DNA of 64,000 nt, taken from positions 54,467,562 through 54,531,561 of the forward strand of contig NC_134367.1 of assembly GCF_035582795.1 (NCBI RefSeq), read 5' to 3'. Position 1 is the stretch's first letter. Each line of letters begins with the position of its first letter. Of the stretch, positions 1 to 13,120 are shown piece after piece. Made by a program: the position numbers and the translations under genes. Origin of the DNA: Mycteria americana (taxonomy: Eukaryota > Chordata > Aves > Ciconiiformes > Ciconiidae). The notes beneath the pieces are model-generated. The model was not told the DNA's origin, searched no databases, and was given only the letters and a program-made list of their open reading frames with translations.

Positions 1-1806
1 ATTATTAAACAAATCCATGATTTCACAGAAAATATGCTGGGACATACTCACTTGCTGCTTTGTGCTGCTGGAATAATGCAAAGCAGTCGAATGAGCAGCT
101 GAATGTAGCAGAATTTGAGCCACTAATCTGAATTAAAGACCAATTCACTGACAGTTTAATCCATGTTAGATATTTTAGCCAAAGTTCACTTGGATTAAGG
201 ATGTACTGGTTTGGGTTTCAGTCATATCTTGAGAACTCTATTCCCCATAGAGAAAGTCTCCATCTTTTGCTGACTTTCTAGAAGTGAGTACATGATCACT
301 CCAGTGACTCCTGTTGCAGCATTATACCAAGCTCTGTGCAAACACAGAGGAGTTTGGATGGAATCCTGCCCCTCTCAAAGATGCAAAACTTTTGTCCTTT
401 GTTCACTAGTGATAGGAAGCCGAGAAGGAGGGGGAGTTGCAGGAAAGGAAGGGGAGAGTAAAATCTGGTCTTCCCAACTGAGCCTAGATAATCTCTTCTT
501 TAAATAAAGAGTAAGCAAAGAGCCCAGATCCCTGTGTTTGGAAAGAGGTATGGCGAGAACAAAGTGCCTTCAGTGTACCCGCAGGTATTGCAGAGAGGAG
601 ACCATGTGTTGGAAGGGAGTTGCACACTTCCCCCTGAGGCTACTTCTCCTTTCAAGAAGAGGTGAGCAGAGGTCCCCTGAGTGTTGCTGGACTGATGTGT
701 AATAGCGTCAGCACTTATGCTTTCCCTTTTTTTCTTCAAAAGTAAACCAGGACAACAGTGCGTATTGATTCTTTGGGAAACTGATGTCCCCATAAGAAAA
801 ACATAGAACCACATTGACAGAGGGCATCCTGAAGTGAAGGCACAGACAGCAGATATACCTTCCTGCTCAAGGTCTGCAATTTTAATATAGTTAAACATCA
901 AAATTTTGTCAAACCCTTAAAGTTCTTTGGGAAGAAACTTCCCCAAAGGAAAGATAGCCTCCTAATTGTCTTCTGAGGCTCACTGAGTCTACTACAGCTC
1001 AAAGCCTTAGGCCATAGGTCATCTTGCCTGATTCACAGCCTGGCCTCTTTTCACAGAAAGTAGGCAGATTTCTACCTAATGTGTGTAAAAATTTCAATAT
1101 AGCTAAGGCAAGCTGAAGTTTCAAAAAGTCGTAACTGATCAATATTTTTCCATTGTTTTGTATTTCACTAGGTCTGTCCATATTAAAACCGATCCATTTT
1201 ATTTGCACTAGGACTGTGAACATGTAGGGGTTCAAAAACATTATATCATTATCTTTTTTTTTCCCTAATGCAGACGTGGCACAAACATGAAATGTTCCCT
1301 TTTGGTCTTTATGATAAATCACTTTCCCTAGATAAAGTGCATGAATACTGTGACCATAACCCTGTCCAGTTAGTTACCTCCCTAAACTCTGATCAGGTTC
1401 TAGGGATCAGTGGTCAGATGGGCTTAACTGATCAGCAAGAGTCACTGATTTATTTAGCTCTTTTATAAGAATACTTCACCATGTCTTCTTTTCAAATCAA
1501 TTAGAAATCATCAATAGTCACTGTATAGCTCAGCCACTGTTATCTACACTGTTCGATGGATGCCTTTAAACTACAACCATACCTTGAGGTTCCACAAGTA
1601 CTGAATACTCTGGGACAGGAGAGTGCAGAAAAGTCCAGAAAATACCAAGATAAAGCTGGGACATAGAATCATCCTCTCAGACTCACTCATGGATTTCTTA
1701 TCTAGCCGCTGGTTGTATTTTCTAAATTTAAAAACTGCAGGGGCTTGCTTGCACACAGTCCTTCACACTCAAGGATGTAAGATATGTGATGATGATAATT
1801 AATCTC
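1..1806. other. Non-coding, no gene seen
   Basis: AT-rich sequence with only short chance ORFs. No splice-consistent coding, RNA gene or recognisable repeat was found before the CR1 fragment at 1807. Confidence 0.6.
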
Positions 1807-1921
1807 CTGATCTAGTTGAAGATGACCCTGCTCATTGCAGGATAGGTTGGACTAGATGACCTTTAAAGGTCCCTTCCAACCCAAACTATACTGTGATTCT
1901 ATGATTCTATGATTCTGTGTT
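1807..1921 (+). mobile_element. CR1 LINE, 3'-end fragment
   Basis: About 115 bases match the 3' end of avian CR1: the GGTTGGACTAGATGACC core, then GGTCCCTTCCAACCC, and the terminal ATTCTATG octamer repeats at about 1895-1918. The copy is severely 5'-truncated, as is normal for CR1, and non-coding. It looks fairly young compared with the other + strand copies here. Confidence 0.9.
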
Positions 1922-4900
1922 TGGATAAAAAAGGCATTACGCTCACCCAGTCTGAGTCATGTCCCAGGACCCCCAAAAGGACTTTATGAACTGGACTGAT
2001 CGGACACCTTAGGCAGCACATGGTAAACACGTTTGGCCCTTTTGACTAGGTTACCATCCCGGGAAACTGCCAGGCAATCCATGCAGGATTCCTATTTTAC
2101 TTGCCCAGTGTTCATTCTTGCGAGGACTTTTCCTATGACCATACAGGTTCTCTAAGAGTATGGCATACTCTAGCGCCCAAATTATTTCCACCTTGCAAGA
2201 GACTTGAGACATACCTGAGATATAACCAAAGACCAGTACAGGTTATCTTCCTAATACAGGTAAAGCCAAAAAAAGTACTTATCTTACCTAAGATGCATCT
2301 GCAAAGACAAATACTGAATGATGGTAATAATTTACCACTACTGCAACTAAACAAAATGGGTAGATCAAGCCTCCTGAATGTCAGCATCTTGAGGATTAAT
2401 ATAAATGTTCACATCAATAAGTGGTATTTATTTTCTCCTTCCACAAAGAGAAAAGATGAAAGAAAGAAATTGAATATACTGAAAAGCCTAGATTCAAAAC
2501 GAAGGAAAGCTAAAGGATTGTTCTTTAAAGTAAACCGCTAATTCTTAAAGGATATTCCACTCTTCATACGTAGAGGAATTTCAAAGAAAAAAAAAAATCT
2601 TTTTTTATCATTTTCAGAAGTATAAAATGTAGTATCTGACCACATTCACAAGAGTTACATTCTTTTCTATTTTATGTTTCCATTATTATGCATTATTCCT
2701 CTAAGAATCAAATTTAGCAGCACTGATGGTTTAAATTCAGCATAAAAATAAAATTCAGCAAATGTCATGGCAGCGTGCCAAACATTTAATGTCAGGTTCC
2801 CTTATGTTCAGCACTTTGCTAAAGCTTCCCATCCATCAATTAGACAATTTTGGAATATTTTACTTTGTAATTAAAAAATAAATCTCTTGTGCTTGGTATT
2901 GTTTTGTGGGAAGAATTGCTCCTTCTTATATCAACCTCAGTATGTGTACTTGTATATATACGTGTGTGTGCATTTTTTCATTTTTCTGGTATTACTCACT
3001 ATCATCGTAATTAAGCAATTTCTTTCTATGAAGACTTTGCACTTAATACATAGTTCTGCAAGTGGACCCATGCAGAGGGCCAATCTATTTCCCAGCAAGT
3101 CTACAAAACTCTCTAGAGTCAGCCTGCAAAGACTCTAATCACAGGAGTGAAACCTTAAATAAGTGTGAGGAGGCCACACCAATTAAGACAGGAAACAGAG
3201 TGTTTAACGTTACCCAGGGGCTCAGGAGGAAAAGTGGGATGACATGAAAAACAGAAGGAATAGGAATGTACGGGCAGAGTGAGCCAAGGAAGATGTCGCT
3301 GCCGTTACAGGCTATGAGAAAACAGCAAGGAAGAAAAAACTTGAGCCCCACGATGACCTTTAATTCTGAGCTCAGTGTAAGGGGCCTTGAAACCTGCACT
3401 GAAACCTCTCACCAGCACATCGGGAATCAGCCAACGTTATGTGAGTGACTCTCGTGACAGACACGCTGAAATCAGTGTGGCTGTGATTTTGAACTGTGCT
3501 CACAAAATCTATCAAAACATAGCTTCGTACGGGCACATAAACGCAGCTGTACAGCTGCAAATATCTATTAGAGGTATTGCATGTTTATCTTCAGCTCAGT
3601 GTAATTGAATGTACAGTATCTATACAGTGACAACTGGCATCCAGGGCAAATAGTTACACACTGCTTTCATTAGACTAGCCCTTTGTTAACATAAGCTGGC
3701 AAGCGTTATCTTCATTAAAATATTAGCTCTTAACCATCACACTTTTAACTGTCATATTCTTCAGAGTTTGTTTGCTGTTGTGACAATTTCATTTGAATAG
3801 GAATTCATTCATGGTTAGGCAGCAGCAAAAACCTTTTAACTATTTGGGTCAAGAAAACACACGGCCACAATAATTTGTTTCCATATCTATTTGTTTATTT
3901 TAAGCCTTTAAGACAAAAGTTTTCCATAAAGTCTGATTGCTTCATCAAAACAGCATGCTTTTGAGCTATCTGCCATCCTACACATTCTTGAAATTGCAGA
4001 ATAATGAACGATATCACCACAGACTAAGGCAAGTGTAATCTGTAAAACATTCTTTTTGGCCCAATATATTTATGACTCGTTAATGTTTACTGCCATACAC
4101 TGTATACTTCAAAGCACAGAGCTGGTCCTGGAAAGTTTTACAGCATGAGGTGTGAAATCTGAAATACCACAAGGACAAACAGCTCAGCCTAGAGTTGTCT
4201 GAACTCACACAACTCACTGACTGTAAACACAAAGCACTGGCCGTATGAAACTAAATAACAGCAAAAAAGACGGTCATGTCTTATTGCTTTTGTTTAAACT
4301 ATTTTTCAGTGAATGGGATCTTTAATAATTTAGTATGCGGTCAGCTCTCTTTTTTTGCCATTTCATTGCATCCTGCCTCACTTAGGGTGCTCTGGTCTGT
4401 GTGTAAACAAACACAGGCTTTTTTCTAAAATCATAAGGCAAGGGTGGATTAAGCGGGGGGCTAGGAAGCTGGCATTAACACAGCCCAGTGCTTTGCAGCT
4501 CTCTGTGAGAAAGTCTCTGGTGCTGTTCAGTTTTTCCAGTGTACATCAGGAGTGTAAGTCATTGCATCAGTGGGGCATGGATGATATGAAATCATATTGT
4601 TGCTGGATCAGGGCCACTGCACTCCATAATTTGTAGAATCACATTTGCAGCAGGTATAATTCTGGACTGCTAAAGCTATTTGAATATAGTGACCGCTTCT
4701 GCTTACAAACTCATTTTTCATGCCCTCTTTACTTTAAAACTATATCACAGTTTCACTGGACTTCTTAACTGCTTGAGCTATAACATTTAGGTGAGGATTT
4801 ATCTTCTTCAGCTTCAGCATTTTTTGCTAATAACATTAATGCCTGGCAATCTCTTCCAGCCAGTGCAATGAAAACTGTCTGGATGTACAGCATACAAAGT

Positions 4901-7900
4901 ATTCTTGTACAGAAACATCCTCCCAGTGCTCATCAGGCCAAAAGCTATTTCCTTTCTGTTTACTCACACTCCGTAGAAATGAATGAACACTGCAATGAAA
5001 GGAAAGACTTCTTCTTAAAGGGCAGCCTGTCATTAAATTTTATTTTATGCTTTTTTTTTTTCTCTCCCAGTTCTAAAATATAATCATCCTACTTCTAAAA
5101 TATAATTCCCTAAACATACATAATTTCAGGAATATCCACATGTATACTCTAACTATAAAGAAATGCTATTGTCTGAAGCGCTTTGGTAGGGTTGTAATAT
5201 GTGTGAACTGAAAACTAAATCATGCACCTAGCATGTGCTGCTCATACTGTTAATAAATAAGTGTGAATGTATACATGATACTCTGCATTTATAATGTCTG
5301 AGACTGAAAATGCAAAACAATTGGGCCAAACCAGTTTATTTTAAGAAGGGACTCCAGTTTCTGTATCAATTTCCTGTTCGGATCCATGCAGAGCATGTTG
5401 TTTGTTCCAAAATCAAAACTTACTGTAATATTCTGCTTCTGTCGTGTTTCTCTCTTTTTAAGGCTGGTTGTTGAAATACAAACAGCATCCTAATTCCTTC
5501 TGCATCTGAAAGGTATATGAAGAAGTGGTACCCATAGAGGAATTTCTCAGCTTCTACAGTTAAAGTCAGATGCTTAAGGCTATTTAACACAATTAGAACC
5601 AGCTGCTCTCAATCACGTACAAAATTCCTTTGATATCCATGAAGAGCAAAAAAGAACCTTGTTTTCTTTTTATAAGGAATTTCAAAAGGTCTGATTTCTA
5701 AGGCTGACTTCTAACTTTGTAAGGAGTCTCACAAATAAAAATACATTTTCCTTCAGAGTGTCCATTAACATTTAGCATTTGCCTCCTTTTTTTTTGGAAA
5801 CAGTGTAGAGCACAAATTAGCAAGGACAAATAAACAAGACTTTTCAACTTCTTTATGCAGTCACAGGGAATACACTAATATGGCAATATTTTGTGACACT
5901 GTCATGGAAAGTACAGTTTCAGATAGAAAAGGCCACTGATGTAGGACACTGCTATTCGAGTTGTTATAATGAGAATTTTGTCTTACTTAATAAAATATAT
6001 CCTCCCATTAAAACTACTAAGATAAAATGGAAGTGGAAGCCACACAGGTTCCAAGCATTTTGCTTTTGCTTCCATAAGTCCAGAATAATATGAACTCAGT
6101 AGAATCACATCAGTGCAACTTTATGTAAGAGAAGACTCGAATCTACTGTTCCTGCTGGGAAATAAGGGAGTAATCATTAACAGAAAAGAAAAATTGATAC
6201 AGAGATATAAAGCAGCTTCAGGTAAGTAAGGGGGCAAACTCTGGAAAATCTATAGATTTCAAGTGGTTATCATCTGCCCAGCAGTTTACTTTGTTCCAGT
6301 GTCCAAGGCCACTTCTCCCAGACAATAAAAACGGACCCTGTGCCCGTGTCTCAGCCATTTCGATGAAAGTTTGGCCTACATTCAATGGATGATGAAGGCA
6401 GGTTTATGGAAACTGTGAGTTTGGCAGTGGTGTGGCAGGGGCTCCCAGCTGCTGGTTCCCCGGTGGAGAAACAGGATCCAGCACAGGGGCCAAGCGAACA
6501 GCTTGGGGCAAAAATGTCTGAAACTGCCATAGGGAGACCAGGCAAGCTTATCTGCCAGAGTCCCGTAAAACAGAGATGCATATGAATATGCAAAAACCTC
6601 TATCAAATGATGGTATGCTTAGAGATGGGCTTAAGCTGCTGTGGCTCACAACCCGCCCATATTTAAAGCACAATTTATGTAACTCCAGACATAATTCCTC
6701 TGTAGATGCTAGCTAGAATCAGTTCTCATATTCAGTACTGAAGCAGCAATCACATTATAGCAAATGCTATAAAACCATTTTCACAATATATATTTAACTA
6801 AGAATATTATTTATACTTAAATAGGTTCATGCTGGTCTTGCAGGGTTTTTTGGTGGGGTGGGTTCTGAAGGATGTCCAATGTTATCTCCAAATATTAATT
6901 GGAACTATTGCTCATCCATACTGAAAACTAAAGCAATATTAATTTACTAAATCTAGAGGCCATTGGTATGGTAGGGCAATCATAATATTTATTCATTTTA
7001 ACCTGTAGCTCAGAGATTGAAGAATTTTTTGGGGAAAAAAAGGTACATTTAAAATCCCACAGGGTGTTATGAAATAGCCAGCTTATTAAATACTTGTAGT
7101 GGAATAACGTAAGTGATAGCAAACTCCTTAGAATGGTAAAACATCAGATGGAAATATCTATGTCTATCAGCTCAAATCGTATCATTGTAGAAGAGTTACA
7201 ACTATGTCTTCAGTGAGATTTTATAACTACAGCTAATTCAATGACATAATCTGATTGCTTATATGAGTTGGAGTTTACCAAGTCACTAAAATCTTTTAAT
7301 GTTTTAAAACATTTAACAGGGTCAGAAACAAAAAGCATTTGAGAAAAAAATATTTCTGAATTTTTACAGAAATGTCACTTAAAAGGGGGATGTATTATTG
7401 CCCTGTTTTGAGCTTCCCACTTGATTTTCATTTTAGAATTTCATCCTGAATTCCCCTGTTTTATTTCTAGCTGTTCTGTGGGAAATCCCAATTGAGCCCT
7501 GCCACATGCCAGCCCTGTCCATGTCCTGCCCTGGATGTGCTTCCACTGCGTGAGGGCCCATTGCTTCAGACTGATTTACAGAAGTCATAATGTGACCTGC
7601 TGCAGGATCACTGTTTATTTGACTTGAGGCTTCAAATAGATGCCTTCTATCTTTGACAGCGGGAAAAAACACAGCACAGCGGACACAAGTCCCCGTAACA
7701 GCAGCCATATGCCAGCATTAGGTGCACTGTCATTTCTGGGTAAAGTCATTACCTCACAAAAATCTCTCTCCCTCCTCTTACAAGATTAAGAAATACTTTA
7801 GTGAAGCAGTAGTTTAGAAAAGGAAATGTTCTTATGTTACTGCTGGGAGAGGAGGCACAAAATCTTGCACTCTCTCTTCTACAGCCACACACCATGTCAA

Positions 7901-10900
7901 CAGAAGGAACAAATGATGCCATGAGATTTTCTGAAAGCTGCTGTGTCCCGTGAAACAGTTCAAGATGGGTTCATTTCTAATTTTTTTTTCTGTAAAGAAA
8001 TAAGAAAAATGACTACTGTTTCCTCAGTAGACAAACAAAAATGACCATTTCCACCTTTTTTTTTTTAATAGAGAAATAAGAAATCTCACTTCTTTTGTGC
8101 TCAGCTGAGAAATGATTGGGAAATTCTGTGGTTTAAACACCCAGCACCTACAGAGGGAGGAAGGAAAGTCTCACAAGAAACTGGAGTCAACTCAGCCTAC
8201 TTTGCCAACTGGAGAGAAGAATATTTGCATCAAGATCCAGGAGGTGGCATTTGCATGTCTCCAAGTAATACTTCACAGGAAAGAGCAATTTGTCATGTAA
8301 GGTGATTGCTCATCACAGCTCCCAGAAAGATAAAAGGTTGCCCGTTACTTCCACACACCTTCACGCTACTGCTGCCACCTTGAAAAGGCTCAGTAGGCCA
8401 GTTGTCTTAGACACCAAAGTGTGGGAAGTGGTTTCAGGCAGGGAATCCATTTTCACAGAGATACCTGTATTAGCACTGAGTTAAACTTCTGAGGGACAGA
8501 CCTTCAGAGGCACGCCCGTCTCCAGCATTTCCTCCACTCAGTGTCCTGGCTGTTGCAAATCCTCTTCACAAAGCACAAACTCTCCCACATTCAAAGCACA
8601 CAGAATTCAGCAAGGTAAACTGCATCTTTGGAGCCAGGCACCCAACTTTTGAGCTCAACCATTGTCACTTTGCTGAAGTCCTCTTCTGGATCTGGCCCAT
8701 TATACTCATCTATATGCAAAAGCATTTCATAAAATTTCTCCATCAGAACAGTAATGTACTCTTTCCCTTTAAAATGTAGGCAACAGAAGATTTTAATATT
8801 TCAAGAATGAGAACAACACACATAACTGCTTGAAAGAAATGGAATAATATTCTTGACATAACCCTCTGAGCCACCCAAGGCATTCACTATGTCTAATTTG
8901 GAGTCAGGGTTAGTGCTTTACAAAGTTTATTTTGCACTTGAATATGTGTTATTTCATCAGCATTCTCTTCTACACTCCTTTTTTCTCCCTTTGCCCAAAT
9001 GTCAGTGGCTACATACAGTGGAAGCTGTGAAGAATCAAAGCCCTTTATCCTGCAGAAGCATTTGTAGCAAATAAGACTAAAATGTGTGGAAAGGTCCAGG
9101 GGAGCTTAAGGATTTCTTGACATGAGGGTCTAACACCCGGTTGCGTTTTGGTTTATTTTTTTTTATTTTGTGTAACTGAATTGCAGCCCAACATATTGTA
9201 ATTCGAACCTTTCAGGGGAGGAGGCTGACCCTTTCCTGGGAATGACATTGAAACAATTCATGTCTTGAGACTTTTTAAGACACTTAAACAAGAATTGCAT
9301 GTATCAAAGTTCACCCTTCTTGTGGAATCGCCTATGAGAGAGCTTGCACATACCACCTCTGCTTCAGAAGGACAGTGTACGTCTATTCAGTGGTACCAGC
9401 CCACGAGGTTGAACTTATGTCAACATAAATCCTACTCAGTCAAGAGGACTCCACATCCTCACCCACAGCTCAGGGGGAACGAGTCTCAAATATTCGAATC
9501 AGGTTCCCGTGAAAATATAGCAATAAACCACATCTTCACGAACGTGCTACTAGGTCTGCGGTATTTATGTAGCTTGTATGTAATTTCATTTGTATAGAAA
9601 TGGGGATCTTTTTTAAAATAGGTGATAATAACTCATAAAAACAGTGTTAGGGCACTGGAGATGCAGTTCTGGAAACGTTTTGTGTTTGCAGCTTATTCGG
9701 TTCAGTCTCTATTAAATGTTAAGCTCTTTTTAAATCCTTTTGACTTCATGTCTCCATGCAGTTCTCACAGGCTGCATATCTCTGGGGCTGAATCAACATA
9801 TTTTGCTCAGAGAACTTTCCTGTAAGATTTTGACACAGATGAGAGGGAAGCAATTGCATCCTGTAGTTTATGTAGACACTCTTAAATTTGCCAGGCACAG
9901 TAGTCAGCAGTGGGCAATGGAAAGGTCCCACGCTCTCTAAACTTGGAGGAAATGTATGTCTATTCAACATCCAAATCCACATCTGAGCTCTACTGAATGT
10001 GTCTCAGGTGGACAAATAAGGACTGTTTTCTTGTTACTTGGGTTTTTAAAAAACAGTAAAAATGTTGCAGAAGATGTGTTCTTTATCAGACTACAAAGGG
10101 CAATATGAATATTTTAATCTCCAATAACCCAATAGATCTTCAAGCTCCTCCTGGCCTACTGGCTAAAATTATGATTTAAGAGAAGTTACATGCAAAATGA
10201 GTTTGTTTCAGTGTATCTTGTAGAATAAAACTCAGCTTGCTATGTGTAGTTTAAGTAACATAGGTCCAGATTTCACTTTGGGATTTACACTGGTGGACAC
10301 TGATACAGTCCTGACAAAATTCCTAGAAACAGTCATTAAGGGATAGAAGTTACAGTGGTATTCAGAGACCTTTGTTTCCTTCTCACCTGCAAATGCAGAG
10401 CTGAATAACACAGACCCAAACACTGACCTTAACAGGTTAGGAAAGGAGCATCTGACCTGGCCCATCTTCCTGGTGATGACTGCTGCCAGCGTCTGTAAAG
10501 CCACAAGGAGAGAATAAAGATGTTGTGATACTGCTGCAGTCCCTGTTAACCAACCCTCAGGTATAGCAACCTGCATCAAAAGCCGTGAGTTCATCCTAGC
10601 AGCAGCAAAGGCTCTGGATAGCACCGTGGTTTGGGTTTTTGGGCATATTTTGAATTGGAACTGTTAAAACTCTCCCTGTTCTCCTAAGTAGCAAAGTATT
10701 AGAGACATAGGATATCCTTGTGATGCACATAAAAAGTGACACAGCTAAGAAAAGCACTGTTAAAATGAGAATAACAGGTATCCTGGAATGTAATGGTGAG
10801 ATGCCCTGACTCAGTGACCATATACGCACTGCAATGAGAGAAATACCCTCAGCTGGCAAGCACGCCCATGCTGATCACCACGGCTGCAGTCTTATAAGGA

Positions 10901-13043
10901 GAATGCAGAATACCAACATTCAGTTGTGCTGCTGGGGCATTTTTACTCTATGTAATGGTATGACTGGGACAATTAATTTGTTTAAAATATTGAAAAGTAG
11001 TATAAAAATTACCAGGCTTTTCTTACTTTAAAGAGGGCTTTTTGTTGCTCTGGCTTGCAGCACTGAATTAGCAGAGAATACGAATAAAAGTTACGTAGGA
11101 ATATATGCAGTATATTTTGGCCCTGGAAAAGGCAACAGAAAATCATAAAAAATTCTATCCATAACTGAGAGGGTTTTGCTCTGTTTCTTGTGGAAACTAT
11201 TTTGCAGCTGCTGACCATTTGTCTGAATTAACAACAGACCTTTATTTCTTCTTGGTCTGACAGATTGTGTATGCTGGACTGCTCCATAGGATTTTTCCTA
11301 TGCATCGTGGCAGTGCATGTGCACATTAAATTTTTTGAGGGGGAGGGGGAAAAACCAGTCAGATATCATTTGTTGATTACTATATTTGGGGAGTTTTGAA
11401 GATTTCCAGTGTTACAGAACATTTGTAAAGCAGCTCCACTGACTGCAAATTTTATTTTGCATTTAACTGTTCCATGAACATCCCAAGGAAACAACTGGCA
11501 GCCTGTGGAGTGTCAGATTAAATGACTGGTATTTAAGCTTTAAAAATGGTCATTAGACTTTCCCATTAGCCTTTTCTATTAGTTCAGCTGCACCAGGCCT
11601 AGCAGCATAGGGAATCCTGGGGTAGGCATGTTGCCATAGTACCATATTTAGCAACATACTAATTAAATCTGCTGAAAGTAAGAGATTCCAATAATTCATA
11701 CAGTGCCGAGAGTGAAAGGTGGAGCAGGCCTCCCAGTATTGGTAAACGTCATTCAGAAGAAGTGGACATTTTTACGTGTATGTGGTGTAGATAAAGAATT
11801 TGTCACACCACCACCCTGAGTCATCCCCAGGATATATTAGTGGCAGGCTCTTTATCCGTACTGGACAAAACAAAAAACTGTATTCAGTATTGAATTTATG
11901 TGCTGAAGTAAAACAACCAGTCCATTTCACGCATCTCACAATGGCACAGATAACTACAGTGCACAAGTGCAGCCATAATCTACCAAAGCTCTAACTTCTA
12001 TAAAATAGCACAAACAATTCCTCCCAGCCTTTGCTCAGATCTACATTGCAGTGTTTCTTCACTTGCAGAGACTTCTCGTCTCCTTGATCTTCCTACCCTC
12101 CCCGTTCTTTTACACGCATCCTTTGGCAGAGCTGTTAGAAACCGTTGTTAGCAAACAAAGTTGTGCACTGCATGTTTTACTGTGCCTTTTTGAATAGCCC
12201 AGCCTGGATCCCAGACTGTGTGCCACACCATTCTGTCCAGCACAAAAAAATGTCAAGGCAGTGGAGATTTGACCTTAGTCTTCTGGCCCTGAATGACGAG
12301 TAGGACATTAAACCATCACTCATGACAGATTACTTGGTTCACTTCTGTTGTCAGAGGATGACTTCTGCTTATGCTTGTTCAGAGCTGGAAAAACGCATCT
12401 ACCTCTTCTCCAAATGATACACACTAGGTTTTGGCTGGGTTAAAAAGCAGTGCCCCACGTGGCCAGAGGATGAGGAATGCAGCACAAGTTCACATCCACT
12501 TGCAGAAGGCCTCATGGCTACTGCCTCACTCTGTTTTACATTTACTGACTTCATTTTTCTCTTTCTTTCATCCCCTCCTCATTTATGCTGGTCTCTAGTA
12601 TCCTTTTCTCATGCTGATCCTTTCCCATTTCACATATATTGTAGATGGTCAAGATACCAAAAGTCCTATTAGTGACAATTTATTTAGTACATTAAACAGT
12701 TGTCTTGTGCTTTTTGCCGTAAAACTAAGTGACCTTGTAAAACATCTAAGGGTTCTCACTCACATGTGGTAGGGGATTAAAGTCAGATGGTTGAAAGATG
12801 CATGATGCTCTGTCATCTGTCTCATCCTTTCTTGGAGGGGTGCTGCCCTCACAGGGATAGTTGAGCAGCTCTTGGAGCAGACCTGGAGCTGCTGTAGTGT
12901 TTACAGCCAGTTTACTAAAGCAAGGTAATTTCAAGACCTGATTCATGAGTCATTCAGAGAACTCTGCTATGGGGAGCAACCTCCAACATACAAGCTGGGC
13001 AGATGAGGTCCCTGCTTCAGCCATCCCATTTATAATCCACCAC
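1922..13043. other. Non-coding, no gene seen
   Basis: AT-rich intergenic sequence. The longest open frame, 2101-2541 (+, 146 codons), has no recognisable domain and ends in a Lys-rich tail; I treat it as chance. A 16-bp perfect palindrome with two CAGCTG E-boxes lies at 3543-3558. Short homopolymer runs occur near 5051, 5787, 7981 and 8057. Confidence 0.6.
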
Positions 13044-13120
13044 GATGTGTAAGCTACAATCCTCAGTTAAGTACTATGGAAAAGATGTAGCTAAAATCCT
13101 CGGTTAAGTACTATGGAAAA
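13044..13120 (+). repeat. Two-copy tandem duplication, 37-40 bp unit
   Basis: A unit of about 40 bases (13044-13083) is followed directly by a 37-base copy (13084-13120). Both end in GTTAAGTACTATGGAAAA, with a few differences and a 3-base indel between copies. Local slippage or unequal exchange is likely. Confidence 0.9.

Noticed and set aside
2101..2541. 146-codon open frame (+) in AT-rich DNA
   Set aside because: No ATG at its 5' end (it opens at TTG), no recognisable domain, no splice context. Length is within chance for a window of this size.
12255..12330. Possible antisense tRNA-head of an old SINE
   Set aside because: Only vague similarity (GGAGATTTGACC...). It cannot be told from chance by eye.
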